Source of the DNA: JBJFCE01 sp964437825
GTDB taxonomy: Bacteria > Bacillota > Clostridia > Lachnospirales > Lachnospiraceae
Direction: 5' to 3'
Assembly: GCA_964437825.1 (NCBI GenBank)
Contig: CAYTIH010000037.1
Coordinates: 1-26,086, forward strand
DNA: 26,086 bases
Under the pieces are notes generated by a model. The model was not told the origin of the DNA. It saw nothing but the letters and a program-made list of their open reading frames with translations, and did not search any database. The position numbers were made by a program, and so were the translations under genes. Shown piece after piece: positions 7,121-14,488 of this stretch (the first letter of the stretch is position 1; the number at the start of each line of letters is the position of its first letter).

Positions 7121-9580
7121 CTATACCCCTTCCTCCATACTTGTGCCTGTCACCGTAAACGATATGCCAACAGGCTCTGTCTGTCCGCTGCAAATCGTAA
7201 GCCGCGCCTCACCGGACGCCCCTGTTGTCTTTAAATAAGTGCCGCCCATGCCGCCATGTAAGGCCGCCGTCTTAGGTCCGATCAGTTCCACAGGACCTTC
7301 CACCTCAAATGTCACCGGCTCATGAAAGAAACTTAGTACATTTTCATGCTCATCCCGCGCCTCAATGCGGATTGCCGCCACATCATAGGTGCTCTTCTCA
7401 CAGAGCTCTGTGTGATCCGTCCGCACGAAAAGGTGCGCCTTTCGCATCGGCTCCTTGATGATCGTTTCTACCACCTTTCCGTCTTTCAACGCCTCAAAAC
7501 GGTAGGTCGTGGACGTGCCGCCCCAGTCACCGATATAGCGGTTATAAAGCGTGACTGCATCCTCCGGCTTCATATGATAGAACAGTATCAGCTTTGCCGC
7601 AGTCAGATAGACGGACTTCGGAAGATTAGACAGACCAACGCGCGCCGTGGTATTTAATATGGCCTTGACTGCCTGTTCCTGCGCCGGTTTGAACTTCTCA
7701 TTTTCCGCAATCGCATTTCCGATGAAATCATCGATGACGAGCGGTCCGTGCGCAAGGTTGCGGTATGGGGAAGCATCCCCCTTGTACTCCTTGATAAAAC
7801 GGTCGTTCTTGTACATACGCACACTGTCCGCATTCGTAAAAATATAAGTCTCGCCGCGGTTGCAGCCCGGATGCTCCCCGATGTCCATCGACGAGCTGAG
7901 CGCGAGCACCGGATTTTTCTCCTGCTGGCACGCGTAGACCGCCGCCGCAAGCTTCGGATTGCGGAACATATCCATCACGCCGTGATAACAGATGCGGTCG
8001 CCGCTTCCGAAGTCCTTGTGCGTGTTGTAATCGAACATACACCATCCAAAGCTTCCTGCGATATCCGTCTCTCCCGCCACGGCATCGAGCACCCGCACAT
8101 GGCGCAGAGCGTGCTCCGTGCGGTGCTCCTCCCAGTCAAACGTCTTCGTCGGATACATATGTCCGTTGTACTCGCTGATGAGATACGGCTTCTTCACGTC
8201 GGAGGTGACATCCGCCTTTTTCTCACACCCCTTCGTCTTTCCGTCGTGCAGGAAATCGTTGTAGGTGTAGACATCCTCCAAAAGACTGCTCCTTTTGAGT
8301 GCCCGCACGCCGCCCGTCGGCCGGGAAGGATCCAAAAGATGCGCCGCTGCATTCGTCTGCGTATAGAACGCATCATCGTCCTGCGATTCGTTGATCCGCA
8401 CGCCCCAGAGAATGATCGACACATGGTTGCGGTACTGCTGCACCATATCCCGCACATTGGCAACCGCCTGCTCCTTCCATGCCTCATCCCCAATGTGCTG
8501 CCAGCCCGGAAACTCGGTAAAGACCAGAAGTCCGATCTCATCGCACCGCTCGAGAAAATAATGTGACTGCGGATAGTGTGAGGTGCGCACCGCATTGACG
8601 CCAAGCTCATATTTCAAAATGTCCGCATCAAGCTTCTGCATCGCCTCCGGCATCGCGTAACCCACATAGGGATAACTCTGGTGGCGGTTCAGCCCGCGAA
8701 GCTTTACCTTCTTCCCGTTCAGGTAAAAGCCGTCTGCCCGAAACTGTGCACTGCGGAAGCCTGTGACCGTAATAACTTCATCCACGCACTCCCCAGCGAG
8801 GAGCAGTTCTGTTTTCACCTCATAACAGACCGGAGCGTCTAACTCCCACAGCTTGACATCCTGCAGCGGAAAATGTAAGGAAAGCTTTGTCCCGGAAAGA
8901 CCCGTTTCCCCAAGCAGCGTATACTCTGATGTTCCCCGCTTTCTGATGCTCTGTCTGACCGAAAGCGCTTCGTCTGTCTCATTTGTCTCGATCTCAGAGA
9001 CCAGTTCGCCGCCCGCGCCCTGCCCTGCACTTATCCCCTGTTCTGTTCTATCCCCGCAAAGGCTTTGCTCCGGCAGTTCCCCGCGCACAAACACGTCGGA
9101 TAGATAGTGCTCATTCTTCACATCCAGCCAGACCTCGCGATAGAGTCCGCCGTATGTCATATAGTCGATCACGAAGCCGAACGGCGGAATGTTGAGATTC
9201 TCCCTGCTGTCCACCTTCACCACCAGGAAATTATCAGTTCCGTAGATTACTACATCCGTAATGTCAATTGTGAACGCCGTGTAACCGCAGCGATGCCCGC
9301 CGACACGCTTTCCGTTCCAATACACTTCACTCTCATGGGCGGCGCCGTCGATGGTGAGAAGCAGCCGCTTTCCCCTCCATGCCTCCGGCACAAGAACGCT
9401 TCTGCGGTATCCGGCTTCCATCTGATAACAATGCTCATCAAAATAATGAAGCGGTGTTTCCTTTGCCGTATGCGGCAGCCGGACATCGGCAAACGCCGCC
9501 GTATCACACTCCCATGCAAGCAGATCCCCCGTGAAATGCTCCGTAAATTTCCATTCATTATTTAAGTAGACTCTTGCCAT
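7121..9580 (-). CDS. GH2 beta-glycosidase (beta-galactosidase-like)
   Basis: An 819-residue intracellular glycoside hydrolase family 2 enzyme. Order: jelly-roll sugar-binding domain (about 1-165; MARVYLNNEW start, YWNGKRVG, GYTAFTIDIT), Ig-like domain (to about 290), TIM barrel with GLNRHQSYP and RTSHYPQS (about 295-590), then C-terminal beta domains. Glu398 in WGVRINES is the expected acid/base and Glu470 in LISEYNGH the nucleophile. The ATG at 9580 has GGGAG upstream; the longer open frame to 9745 is produced by the non-coding repeat at 9599-9740 and is rejected. Residues about 185-215 form a low-complexity acidic linker (SLCGDRTEQG type) inside the Ig region. First gene of the cluster. Beta-galactosidase is the best guess, but family 2 also includes beta-glucuronidases and beta-mannosidases. 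Confidence 0.9.
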   Translation of the reverse strand: MARVYLNNEWKFTEHFTGDLLAWECDTAAFADVRLPHTAKETPLHYFDEHCYQMEAGYRRSVLVPEAWRGKRLLLTIDGAAHESEVYWNGKRVGGHRCGYTAFTIDITDVVIYGTDNFLVVKVDSRENLNIPPFGFVIDYMTYGGLYREVWLDVKNEHYLSDVFVRGELPEQSLCGDRTEQGISAGQGAGGELVSEIETNETDEALSVRQSIRKRGTSEYTLLGETGLSGTKLSLHFPLQDVKLWELDAPVCYEVKTELLLAGECVDEVITVTGFRSAQFRADGFYLNGKKVKLRGLNRHQSYPYVGYAMPEAMQKLDADILKYELGVNAVRTSHYPQSHYFLERCDEIGLLVFTEFPGWQHIGDEAWKEQAVANVRDMVQQYRNHVSIILWGVRINESQDDDAFYTQTNAAAHLLDPSRPTGGVRALKRSSLLEDVYTYNDFLHDGKTKGCEKKADVTSDVKKPYLISEYNGHMYPTKTFDWEEHRTEHALRHVRVLDAVAGETDIAGSFGWCMFDYNTHKDFGSGDRICYHGVMDMFRNPKLAAAVYACQQEKNPVLALSSSMDIGEHPGCNRGETYIFTNADSVRMYKNDRFIKEYKGDASPYRNLAHGPLVIDDFIGNAIAENEKFKPAQEQAVKAILNTTARVGLSNLPKSVYLTAAKLILFYHMKPEDAVTLYNRYIGDWGGTSTTYRFEALKDGKVVETIIKEPMRKAHLFVRTDHTELCEKSTYDVAAIRIEARDEHENVLSFFHEPVTFEVEGPVELIGPKTAALHGGMGGTYLKTTGASGEARLTICSGQTEPVGISFTVTGTSMEEGV

Positions 9581-9598
9581 CCGTCTCTTCTCCCATCT

Positions 9599-9740
9599 TA
9601 ATTCCCATTCCGGAGCGTCAGCAACGGGGCGGCGGGAAATCCGCGAAAGCGGTTTCCCGTCTGCCATCAGGGCTATTTGTGACGCTCCTGCACAAATAGC
9701 TGTGTGAAAAATCAGCATATCAATGTGATTTTTCAAACTA
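9599..9740 (-). repeat. Three-hairpin 142-bp interspersed repeat, copy A
   Basis: Read on the minus strand this is TAGTTTGAAAAATC through GGGAATTA. It matches 25898-26039 on the plus strand with five substitutions and no gaps by eye. It folds into three consecutive stems: TTGAAAAATCA/TGATTTTTCA(CAC), the perfect GCTATTTGTG/CACAAATAGC with a 9-nt loop, and CGGGAAA-CCGC/GCGG-A-TTTCCCG. It fills almost the whole gap between the tetR stop and the GH2 start, and its first three bases are the tetR stop codon. No terminal inverted repeats or transposase are seen. It may be a REP/BIME-like RNA structural element or a non-autonomous mobile repeat; function unknown. Confidence 0.85.
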
Positions 9741-10355
9741 GTCATCTTTGCAAACCGGCTTCTGTGTCACCGCAGGCTCTGCCGCCGCCACGGGCGTGTG
9801 CTCTGTGATTCCTTCCATCAGAATTCCGACGACCTCATCCAGCGCATCCATATAGGAAATCTCATTCTGTATCAGGATATCTCTCTGGAAAAACTGTTCC
9901 AGCGTCGCTTCCAGCATCATCTTTACGATCGGAATATCCACGCGGCGTATCACACCTTCCTCCATTCCCTGTTCCAACAGAGCGATCGTGCGCTCCCATC
10001 CGGTCTCAAGACGCTTTTCCACCTGCTTGTAAATCACAGGATATTTCTCCTTCAGCAGGTATAATTGTCTGAAATCCACGTCACGGTAACTCTCCGGTAT
10101 CACGCCTAAGATTGCCCGGATTTTCTCTTTTGTCGAGAGCTTCGGATCTTCTACAACGCGCTGCTCGCTCTCTTTGATCGAATCAAACATATAGTCCACC
10201 ATCGCCAAAAACATGGATTCCTTGTCCCGAAAAACGGTGTAAATCGTCTTCTTGCTCATGCCAAGCAGCCTCGCAACATCGTCCATCGTAAATTTCAATC
10301 CCTTTTTGTTAAATACCCTGATCGTGCCTTCCAGAATCGCTTCTCTCTGCTGCAT
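9738..10355 (-). CDS. TetR-family transcriptional regulator
   Basis: A 205-residue TetR-type repressor: an N-terminal three-helix DNA-binding domain (residues 1-50; FTMDDVARLLGMSKKTIYTVF is the helix-turn-helix region, FTMDDV then KKTIYTVF) followed by an all-helical ligand and dimer domain. Length is normal. The ATG at 10355 follows GGGAGG at eight bases. It is transcribed towards the GH2 cluster and divergent from the dehydrogenase gene. Two GAAAC-N16-GTTTC sites flank its promoter, suggesting autoregulation. Whether it controls the glycosidase genes (same strand, 157 bp downstream), the dehydrogenase, or both is inference. The last 16 or so residues (Ala/Val/Pro-rich, ending KPVCKDD) are non-helical, and the stop codon is part of the inserted repeat, so the C-terminus may have been altered. 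Confidence 0.9.
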   Translation of the reverse strand: MQQREAILEGTIRVFNKKGLKFTMDDVARLLGMSKKTIYTVFRDKESMFLAMVDYMFDSIKESEQRVVEDPKLSTKEKIRAILGVIPESYRDVDFRQLYLLKEKYPVIYKQVEKRLETGWERTIALLEQGMEEGVIRRVDIPIVKMMLEATLEQFFQRDILIQNEISYMDALDEVVGILMEGITEHTPVAAAEPAVTQKPVCKDD

Positions 10356-10389
10356 CTATCATTCCTCCCACGCTTCCGTCGACCCCTCG

Positions 10390-10475
10390 GAAACTATTTT
10401 TCGTCTTTTGGTTTCTTTGATTATAACACGAAGCCTTTCTTATCCGCAAGAAACCGGATTCACAAAATTGGTTTC
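10390..10475. promoter_or_regulatory. Two matching inverted-repeat operators around tetR promoter
   Basis: GAAAC-N16-GTTTC occurs at 10390-10415 and again at 10450-10475, the same 26-bp span exactly 60 bp apart. The second has six-base arms (GAAACC/GGTTTC). They bracket the tetR -10 (10420-10425) and -35 (10444-10449), as expected for autorepression. Binding by this TetR is inferred from position only. Confidence 0.45.
10420..10449 (-). promoter_or_regulatory. Predicted tetR promoter
   Basis: On the minus strand, TTGCGG (10449-10444) and a perfect TATAAT (10425-10420) are separated by 18 bases. The start of transcription would lie about 60 bases before the tetR ATG. It is the only good promoter I see upstream of both tetR and the glycosidase genes on this strand. 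Confidence 0.5.
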
Positions 10476-10515
10476 CAATTTTTGTAGAAAACTACTAAAC
10501 ATTCTTCCCATATCT

Positions 10516-10544
10516 TTGAAATGAATATTAAATTATGCTATCAT
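10516..10544 (+). promoter_or_regulatory. Predicted promoter of the dehydrogenase gene
   Basis: TTGAAA (10516-10521), 17 bases, then TATCAT (10539-10544): five of six consensus matches in each box with ideal spacing, about 58 bases ahead of the dehydrogenase ATG. Confidence 0.65.
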
Positions 10545-10601
10545 GGCAGTAGTTAATAAGAGTCAGGCCATAATGGCAGAAGTGAAAAAGGAGGAAAAGG
10601 T

Positions 10602-11351
10602 ATGGAACTGTTAAAGGGAAAGATCGCCATGGTTACGGGCGGTACAAGAGGTATCGGTTATGCGGTTGTCAAGCTGTTTCTGGAAAACGGCGCAGCCGTC
10701 GCGTTGTGTGGTTCCAGACAGGAGACCGTGGATCTGGCACTGGAAAAGCTGAAGGCGGAAAATCCGGATTATAAGGTCATGGGACTTTGCCCGGATCTGC
10801 AAAGTCCTCAGGAAATAGAAAAAGCGGTTGCTGCGGTAAGGGAAAAATTCGGCAGGCTCGATATTATGGTTAATAATGCGGGGGTTTCAGCAAGAGACAG
10901 CCTGTATGACTATAAGCCGGAGGATTTTGCAAGGACCATGGAACTGAACGTAAATGCGGTATTTTACTGTGCGCAGGCAGCCGCTAAAGTTATGAAGGAG
11001 CAGGGCGGAGGTGTTATTCTGAATACCAGCTCCATGGTCAGCATATATGGGCAGCCTGCCGGAGTGGCATATCCGGCTTCCAAATTTGCGGTAAACGGAA
11101 TTACCAAATCGCTTGCAAGAGAGCTTGGCAAGGATCATATTCGTGTAAATGCGGTAGCGCCCGGCATTACCAGAACCGATATGGTTGCCGCACTGCCTGA
11201 TGAGATGATTCAGCCGCTGATTGCAACTGTTCCGCTTGGACGTGTGGGAGAACCGGAGGAGGTTGCAAATGCATTTTTGTATCTGGCGAGTGATATGGCA
11301 AGCTATGTAACGGGAGTGATCCTATCCGTGGACGGGGCAGCCAGAAGCTGA
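10602..11351 (+). CDS. Short-chain dehydrogenase/reductase (FabG/BaiA-like)
   Basis: A 249-residue classical SDR using NAD(P)(H) to oxidise a hydroxyl or reduce a ketone. Seen: the cofactor loop TGGTRGIG (residues 12-19), NNAG near residue 90, and the catalytic set Ser144, Tyr157 and Lys161 (VAYPASK), ending in SVDGA. The start follows AAGGAGG. Length and several segments recall both 3-oxoacyl-ACP reductase FabG and the bile-acid 3alpha-hydroxysteroid dehydrogenase BaiA. There are no fatty-acid or bai genes nearby, so neither role is favoured. It is divergent from tetR with its own promoter and could be that regulator's target, in the common TetR-SDR arrangement. Substrate unknown. Confidence 0.85.
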   Translation: MELLKGKIAMVTGGTRGIGYAVVKLFLENGAAVALCGSRQETVDLALEKLKAENPDYKVMGLCPDLQSPQEIEKAVAAVREKFGRLDIMVNNAGVSARDSLYDYKPEDFARTMELNVNAVFYCAQAAAKVMKEQGGGVILNTSSMVSIYGQPAGVAYPASKFAVNGITKSLARELGKDHIRVNAVAPGITRTDMVAALPDEMIQPLIATVPLGRVGEPEEVANAFLYLASDMASYVTGVILSVDGAARS

Positions 11352-11720
11352 GTATGAATACAAAATTCTTACTTGCAATATTGGAATTATGGGAGCATTT
11401 GGAATGCAGATCATAAGGAATAAGGCGGAATGCAAGTTCGCAAAGACCGAGCAATTTACTTGATAAAAAATGATCAACATGATATAATGAGTGCAAGTGA
11501 GAAGAATGTGCCTGCACATTCGGCGAGCGACGAATTGGATCATGAATCGCAGATTCATGATATAATAAGCGCAAAAGAAAAACAAGCGGCGCGAAGCGGC
11601 ATTTGTTTTTCTTGCGCTATTAACGAGCAGGCAGTCTGCAAAGCAGACGATAAAGCACCGAAGGTGCGGGCTTGCGAGTATGATACAATGAATGCAAAAG
11701 AAAAACAAGCGACGCAGGAC
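11352..11720. repeat. Non-coding array of promoter-like boxes and hairpins
   Basis: No convincing gene lies here. A motif of the form TGATAYAATRARYGCAA occurs three times (about 11480, 11558 and 11681); the last two extend into a shared 35-base direct repeat with about 30 matches. Between them are hairpins: GAATGTG/CACATTC (about 11504-11521), ATCATGAATC/GATTCATGAT (about 11538-11560), a long stem 11569-11617 (GCGCAA plus GAAAAACAA against TTGTTTTTC plus TTGCGC), GTCTGC/GCAGAC near 11634, and GCACC/GGTGC near 11656. It may be decayed interspersed repeats or a source of small RNAs. Confidence 0.6.
11460..11488 (+). promoter_or_regulatory. Strong predicted promoter inside the hairpin array
   Basis: TTGATA (11460-11465), 17 bases, TATAAT (11483-11488), with TG one base before the -10 box. 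Transcription would run through the hairpin array towards the riboswitch and mntP. Confidence 0.6.
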
Positions 11721-11737
11721 TAAAATTATCATAATTT

Positions 11738-11832
11738 CCAAGAGGGAGTAATCGGCATATTACGGTATGCAGTATTATCGACATAATGGCGCAGCGTGCG
11801 CCCGGTATTACTTGAAACGGTGAGACTCATGG
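11738..11832 (+). ncRNA. yybP-ykoY manganese riboswitch aptamer
   Basis: This leader precedes mntP and has the features of the Mn2+-sensing yybP-ykoY class. A closing helix pairs CCAAGAG (11738-11744) with CTCATGG (11826-11832) across one mismatch. GGGAGTA follows immediately, the conserved first metal-site loop. Then come a P2-like hairpin GCATA/TATGC (11755-11770) and a second arm whose tip is GGCGCA-GCG-TGCGCC (11788-11802), followed by CGG. The 3' side of the closing helix overlaps the left arm of a strong terminator, so Mn2+ binding should prevent termination and switch on mntP. Class assignment is by pattern recognition and gene context, not by a covariance model. Confidence 0.85.
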
Positions 11833-11864
11833 ACAGCATGTATGCTGTCCATGAGTCTTTTATA
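11824..11864 (+). terminator. Riboswitch-controlled intrinsic terminator
   Basis: GACTCATGGACAGCAT pairs perfectly with ATGCTGTCCATGAGTC (11824-11857, a very tight GT-centred loop) and is followed by TTTTATATT. The first nine bases are shared with the aptamer's closing helix, making the two structures mutually exclusive. Confidence 0.9.
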
Positions 11865-11887
11865 TTATGAGAAGGGAGAAAAAGAAA

Positions 11888-12445
11888 ATGAACCTAATTG
11901 AACTTTTTGTACTCGCAGTGGGATTATCCATGGATGCGTTTGCCGTTTCCGTATGCAAGGGACTGTCCATGGGAAAAATCAAAGGAAAGCACATGTGTAT
12001 TGCCGGGATCTGGTTTGGAGGGTTTCAGGCACTCATGCCGCTGATCGGTTATTTTCTGGGGAGCTTTTTTTCGGATATGATAACCCGGTACGATCATTGG
12101 ATTGCCTTTATTTTACTGATTTTTATCGGAGGACAGATGATCAGAGAGTCCTTTGGAAAGGAAGAATGCGTGGATAATTCCATGAGCGCAAAGGCCATGT
12201 TCCTGCTTGCGGTTGCTACCAGTATTGATGCGCTGGCGGTCGGGGTAACGTTTGCCTTCTTGAAAGTAGACATTGTCCCGGCTGTTTCCTTCATCGGAAT
12301 CATTACCTTTATTTTTTCCGCTGCCGGGGTTAAAATAGGAAGTATATTTGGCGCGAAATACAAATCCGGTGCAGAACTGTGCGGAGGCATTATATTGATT
12401 TTGATCGGCCTTAAGATTCTGCTTGAGGGTGTGGGAATTCTGTAA
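11888..12445 (+). CDS. mntP: Manganese efflux pump MntP
   Basis: A 185-residue, six-helix membrane protein of the MntP (DUF204/YebN) family that exports Mn2+. Two repeat halves each carry the family signature with a membrane aspartate: Asp16 in GLSMDAFAVS and Asp114 in TSIDALAVG, both known to matter in E. coli MntP. The ATG at 11888 is preceded by AAGGGAG and gives the usual MNLIELF start; an in-frame ATG at 11867 lies next to the terminator tail and is less likely. It is controlled by the Mn riboswitch directly upstream. The response regulator begins only 72 bases later with no strong terminator between. Confidence 0.95.
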   Translation: MNLIELFVLAVGLSMDAFAVSVCKGLSMGKIKGKHMCIAGIWFGGFQALMPLIGYFLGSFFSDMITRYDHWIAFILLIFIGGQMIRESFGKEECVDNSMSAKAMFLLAVATSIDALAVGVTFAFLKVDIVPAVSFIGIITFIFSAAGVKIGSIFGAKYKSGAELCGGIILILIGLKILLEGVGIL

Positions 12446-12517
12446 GCTGTATACAAAAAAGCAGAGTGAACTCTGACAATCGCAACCTGATGGAAACGCT
12501 TCGGATTGGAGGAAAGG

Positions 12518-13201
12518 ATGAGCAGGACACAATACAAAATATATATTGTGGAGGATGATACGTCTATTGCACTGATGATGAAAAATCATCTGGAAAAGTG
12601 GGCGTATCAGGTACGGCTGACCGAAAATTTTCAGGATATTCTGGGTGAGGTTTCCGGATTTTCTCCGGATTTGATACTGATAGATATTACGCTGCCCTAT
12701 TATAACGGTTTTTATTGGTGCAGTGAAATCCGCAAGCTGTTCAAAATTCCGATTGTGTTTATTTCCTCTGCGGATGATAATTTGAATATTGTCATGGCCA
12801 TGGATATGGGCGGGGATGATTTCATTGCAAAGCCTTTCGATCTTGCGGTTCTGACAGCCAAAATAGGGGCCATTATCAGACGCAGCTATTCCTATGCAGG
12901 GCAGGTAAATGTCATTGAGCATCAGGGAGCGATCTGTAATCTGATGGACGCCACGATGAATTATCAGGGGAAAAAAGTGGATTTTTCCAGAAATGAGTTC
13001 CAGATTCTGGTACTCTTAATGGAAAACGCAGGAAGTATTGTAAGCAGGGATACGATTATGATGCAGCTGTGGGACAGTGATAATTTTATCGATGATAATA
13101 CTCTGACAGTGAATGTAACCAGAATCAGAAAAAAACTAAAAGAAATAGGACTTGAGGATTTTGTGAAAACAAGAAAAGGCATCGGATATCTGATCGAATG
13201 A
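12518..13201 (+). CDS. OmpR-family response regulator (BceR-like)
   Basis: A 227-residue two-component regulator. The receiver domain (about 1-118) has the acidic pair in VEDD, phosphoacceptor Asp56 in LILIDITLP and the conserved Lys in AKPFD. The C-terminal winged-helix DNA-binding domain (about 130-227) ends with TVNVTRIRKKL and RKGIGYLIE. The ATG at 12518 has GGAGG upstream; the TTG at 12506 in the same frame is less suitable. It pairs with the kinase 37 bases downstream. By analogy with BceR it should activate the ABC genes at 14489, where TGTAAGG direct repeats are seen. Confidence 0.93.
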   Translation: MSRTQYKIYIVEDDTSIALMMKNHLEKWAYQVRLTENFQDILGEVSGFSPDLILIDITLPYYNGFYWCSEIRKLFKIPIVFISSADDNLNIVMAMDMGGDDFIAKPFDLAVLTAKIGAIIRRSYSYAGQVNVIEHQGAICNLMDATMNYQGKKVDFSRNEFQILVLLMENAGSIVSRDTIMMQLWDSDNFIDDNTLTVNVTRIRKKLKEIGLEDFVKTRKGIGYLIE

Positions 13202-13238
13202 CAAAAAATGCCGGAAAGGATTATCGTAAAAATTGCAT

Positions 13239-14243
13239 ATGAATGATATGATGCTCTATCTGAAAGAACGCAGAATTTTGCTTTTATGGGCATTTATATG
13301 GGTGACTATATTTTTTATCATGTTTACGCTGACCGGAGTGTCAGTGAATCGTGTCTGGTATCCGGCTTTGATCTGTGCGGTATTATTCTGCATTTATGCG
13401 GTATGGGACGCGATCCGGTTCATAAAGCGGCATAGGGAGCTTCAGCGGATTTTAAATCATATCGATATGACGCTTGAAAACCTGCCGCATGCGGAAACGC
13501 TTTTAGAAAAGGATTATCAGGAGCTGATCAAAGAACTGAACCTGAAAAAAAATCAAAATATAAACGAAATTCTGACTTCCAGAAGGGACGCCATGGAATA
13601 TGTCACGCTATGGACCCATCAGGTGAAAACGCCTCTGACCGCATTGCAGCTGTTTTCCTCAGAGCTTACGGATCCGGCCAAGACCGAGATTTTGTCCAGA
13701 TTGTTTGAGATTGAGCAGTATGCGGATATGATGCTGCAATTTCTGCGTCTGGAGGGTGACAGCATGGATTATGTATTAAAGGAATATCCGATCAAATCCA
13801 TGGTGAATCAGGCGGTCAGGTATTTTGCGAGAATCTTTATTTCTAAGGGAATCTCCGTAAAAATTAATCTTGCAAAGGAGGCAGTGGTAGTAACGGATGA
13901 AAAGTGGATGGTATTTGTACTAAAGCAGCTGATCTCCAATGCGCTTAAGTATACCTCCAAAGGTGAAATCCGCATCTCCATGCCGACATTCAAAACCCTG
14001 CTCATTGAGGACACAGGAATCGGTATTGCCGACGAGGATCTGCCGCGTATCTTTGAGCGCGGCTACACCGGCTATAACGGTCGCATGGATAAAAAAGCAA
14101 CCGGACTGGGTCTTTTCCTGGTAAAACGAATTCTGACCGGATTAAATCAGGAAATCCGTATTACCTCTAAGGTAAACGAAGGAACAAAGGTATTTCTGTA
14201 CTTCCAACCGGCAGGCAGCTGCGATTCCGGGAAGCAGATTTGA
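13239..14243 (+). CDS. Intramembrane-sensing histidine kinase (BceS-like)
   Basis: A 334-residue kinase. Two helices near the N-terminus (about 13-34 and 41-60) are separated by only a few residues, so there is almost no outside sensor domain. This is typical of BceS-type kinases that read the state of a partner ABC transporter. His127 in WTHQVKTPLTAL is the phosphorylated residue. The N box ISNALKYT, the G1 box EDTGIGIADEDLPRIFERGYTG and the G2 box ATGLGLFLVKRI follow (each quoted in part). The start is uncertain: ATGs at 13239, 13248 and 13251 all lack a close strong ribosome site, and GGAAAGG lies about 20 bases away. It acts with the preceding regulator and the following ABC pair. Confidence 0.92.
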   Translation: MNDMMLYLKERRILLLWAFIWVTIFFIMFTLTGVSVNRVWYPALICAVLFCIYAVWDAIRFIKRHRELQRILNHIDMTLENLPHAETLLEKDYQELIKELNLKKNQNINEILTSRRDAMEYVTLWTHQVKTPLTALQLFSSELTDPAKTEILSRLFEIEQYADMMLQFLRLEGDSMDYVLKEYPIKSMVNQAVRYFARIFISKGISVKINLAKEAVVVTDEKWMVFVLKQLISNALKYTSKGEIRISMPTFKTLLIEDTGIGIADEDLPRIFERGYTGYNGRMDKKATGLGLFLVKRILTGLNQEIRITSKVNEGTKVFLYFQPAGSCDSGKQI

Positions 14244-14339
14244 CGCATAACGAAAAGGAAACTATGAATTGCCAGAGGAAACCCCGTTTTATCCGCAACA
14301 TGACTTCCCATAGACAGAAATGATCGTTTGTTACAAAAT

Positions 14340-14403
14340 TGTAAGGTTCTGATTTGAAATGTAAGGCAGAATTAAGGCAGCATATTCTTTTCCCTCTTAT
14401 ACT
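14340..14403 (+). promoter_or_regulatory. Candidate regulator box and promoter for the ABC pair
   Basis: TGTAAGG occurs at 14340-14346 and 14360-14366, 20 bp apart (two helical turns), with a related ATTAAGG at 14371. The first is part of the palindrome TTACAA-AA-TTGTAA. A -10-like TATACT lies at 14398-14403 with no good -35, as expected for an activator-dependent OmpR-type promoter. Binding by the adjacent regulator is inferred. Confidence 0.45.
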
Positions 14404-14488
14404 TAGCTTACAGAGTAAGACATCATGGTTACCATGAATCAGAAAAAGGAGGAGAACCGCCAAGGCGTAAAACGGCGGCAGATAAAAA

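Noticed and set aside
7116..7193. Longer start for the glycosyltransferase-like gene
   Set aside because: It would overlap the end of GH2 by more than 70 bases, has no ribosome site, and the added residues look like out-of-frame GH2 sequence.
9581..9745. A 55-codon N-terminal extension of the GH2 gene reading MTSLKNHIDMLIFH and onward
   Set aside because: It is the chance translation of the non-coding 142-bp repeat, which also occurs at 25898-26086 outside any gene. The ATG at 9580 gives the normal family start and has a ribosome site.
10602..11351. Calling the dehydrogenase baiA or fabG
   Set aside because: The SDR core is clear, but there is no bile-acid or fatty-acid gene context, and sequence alone does not separate these roles.
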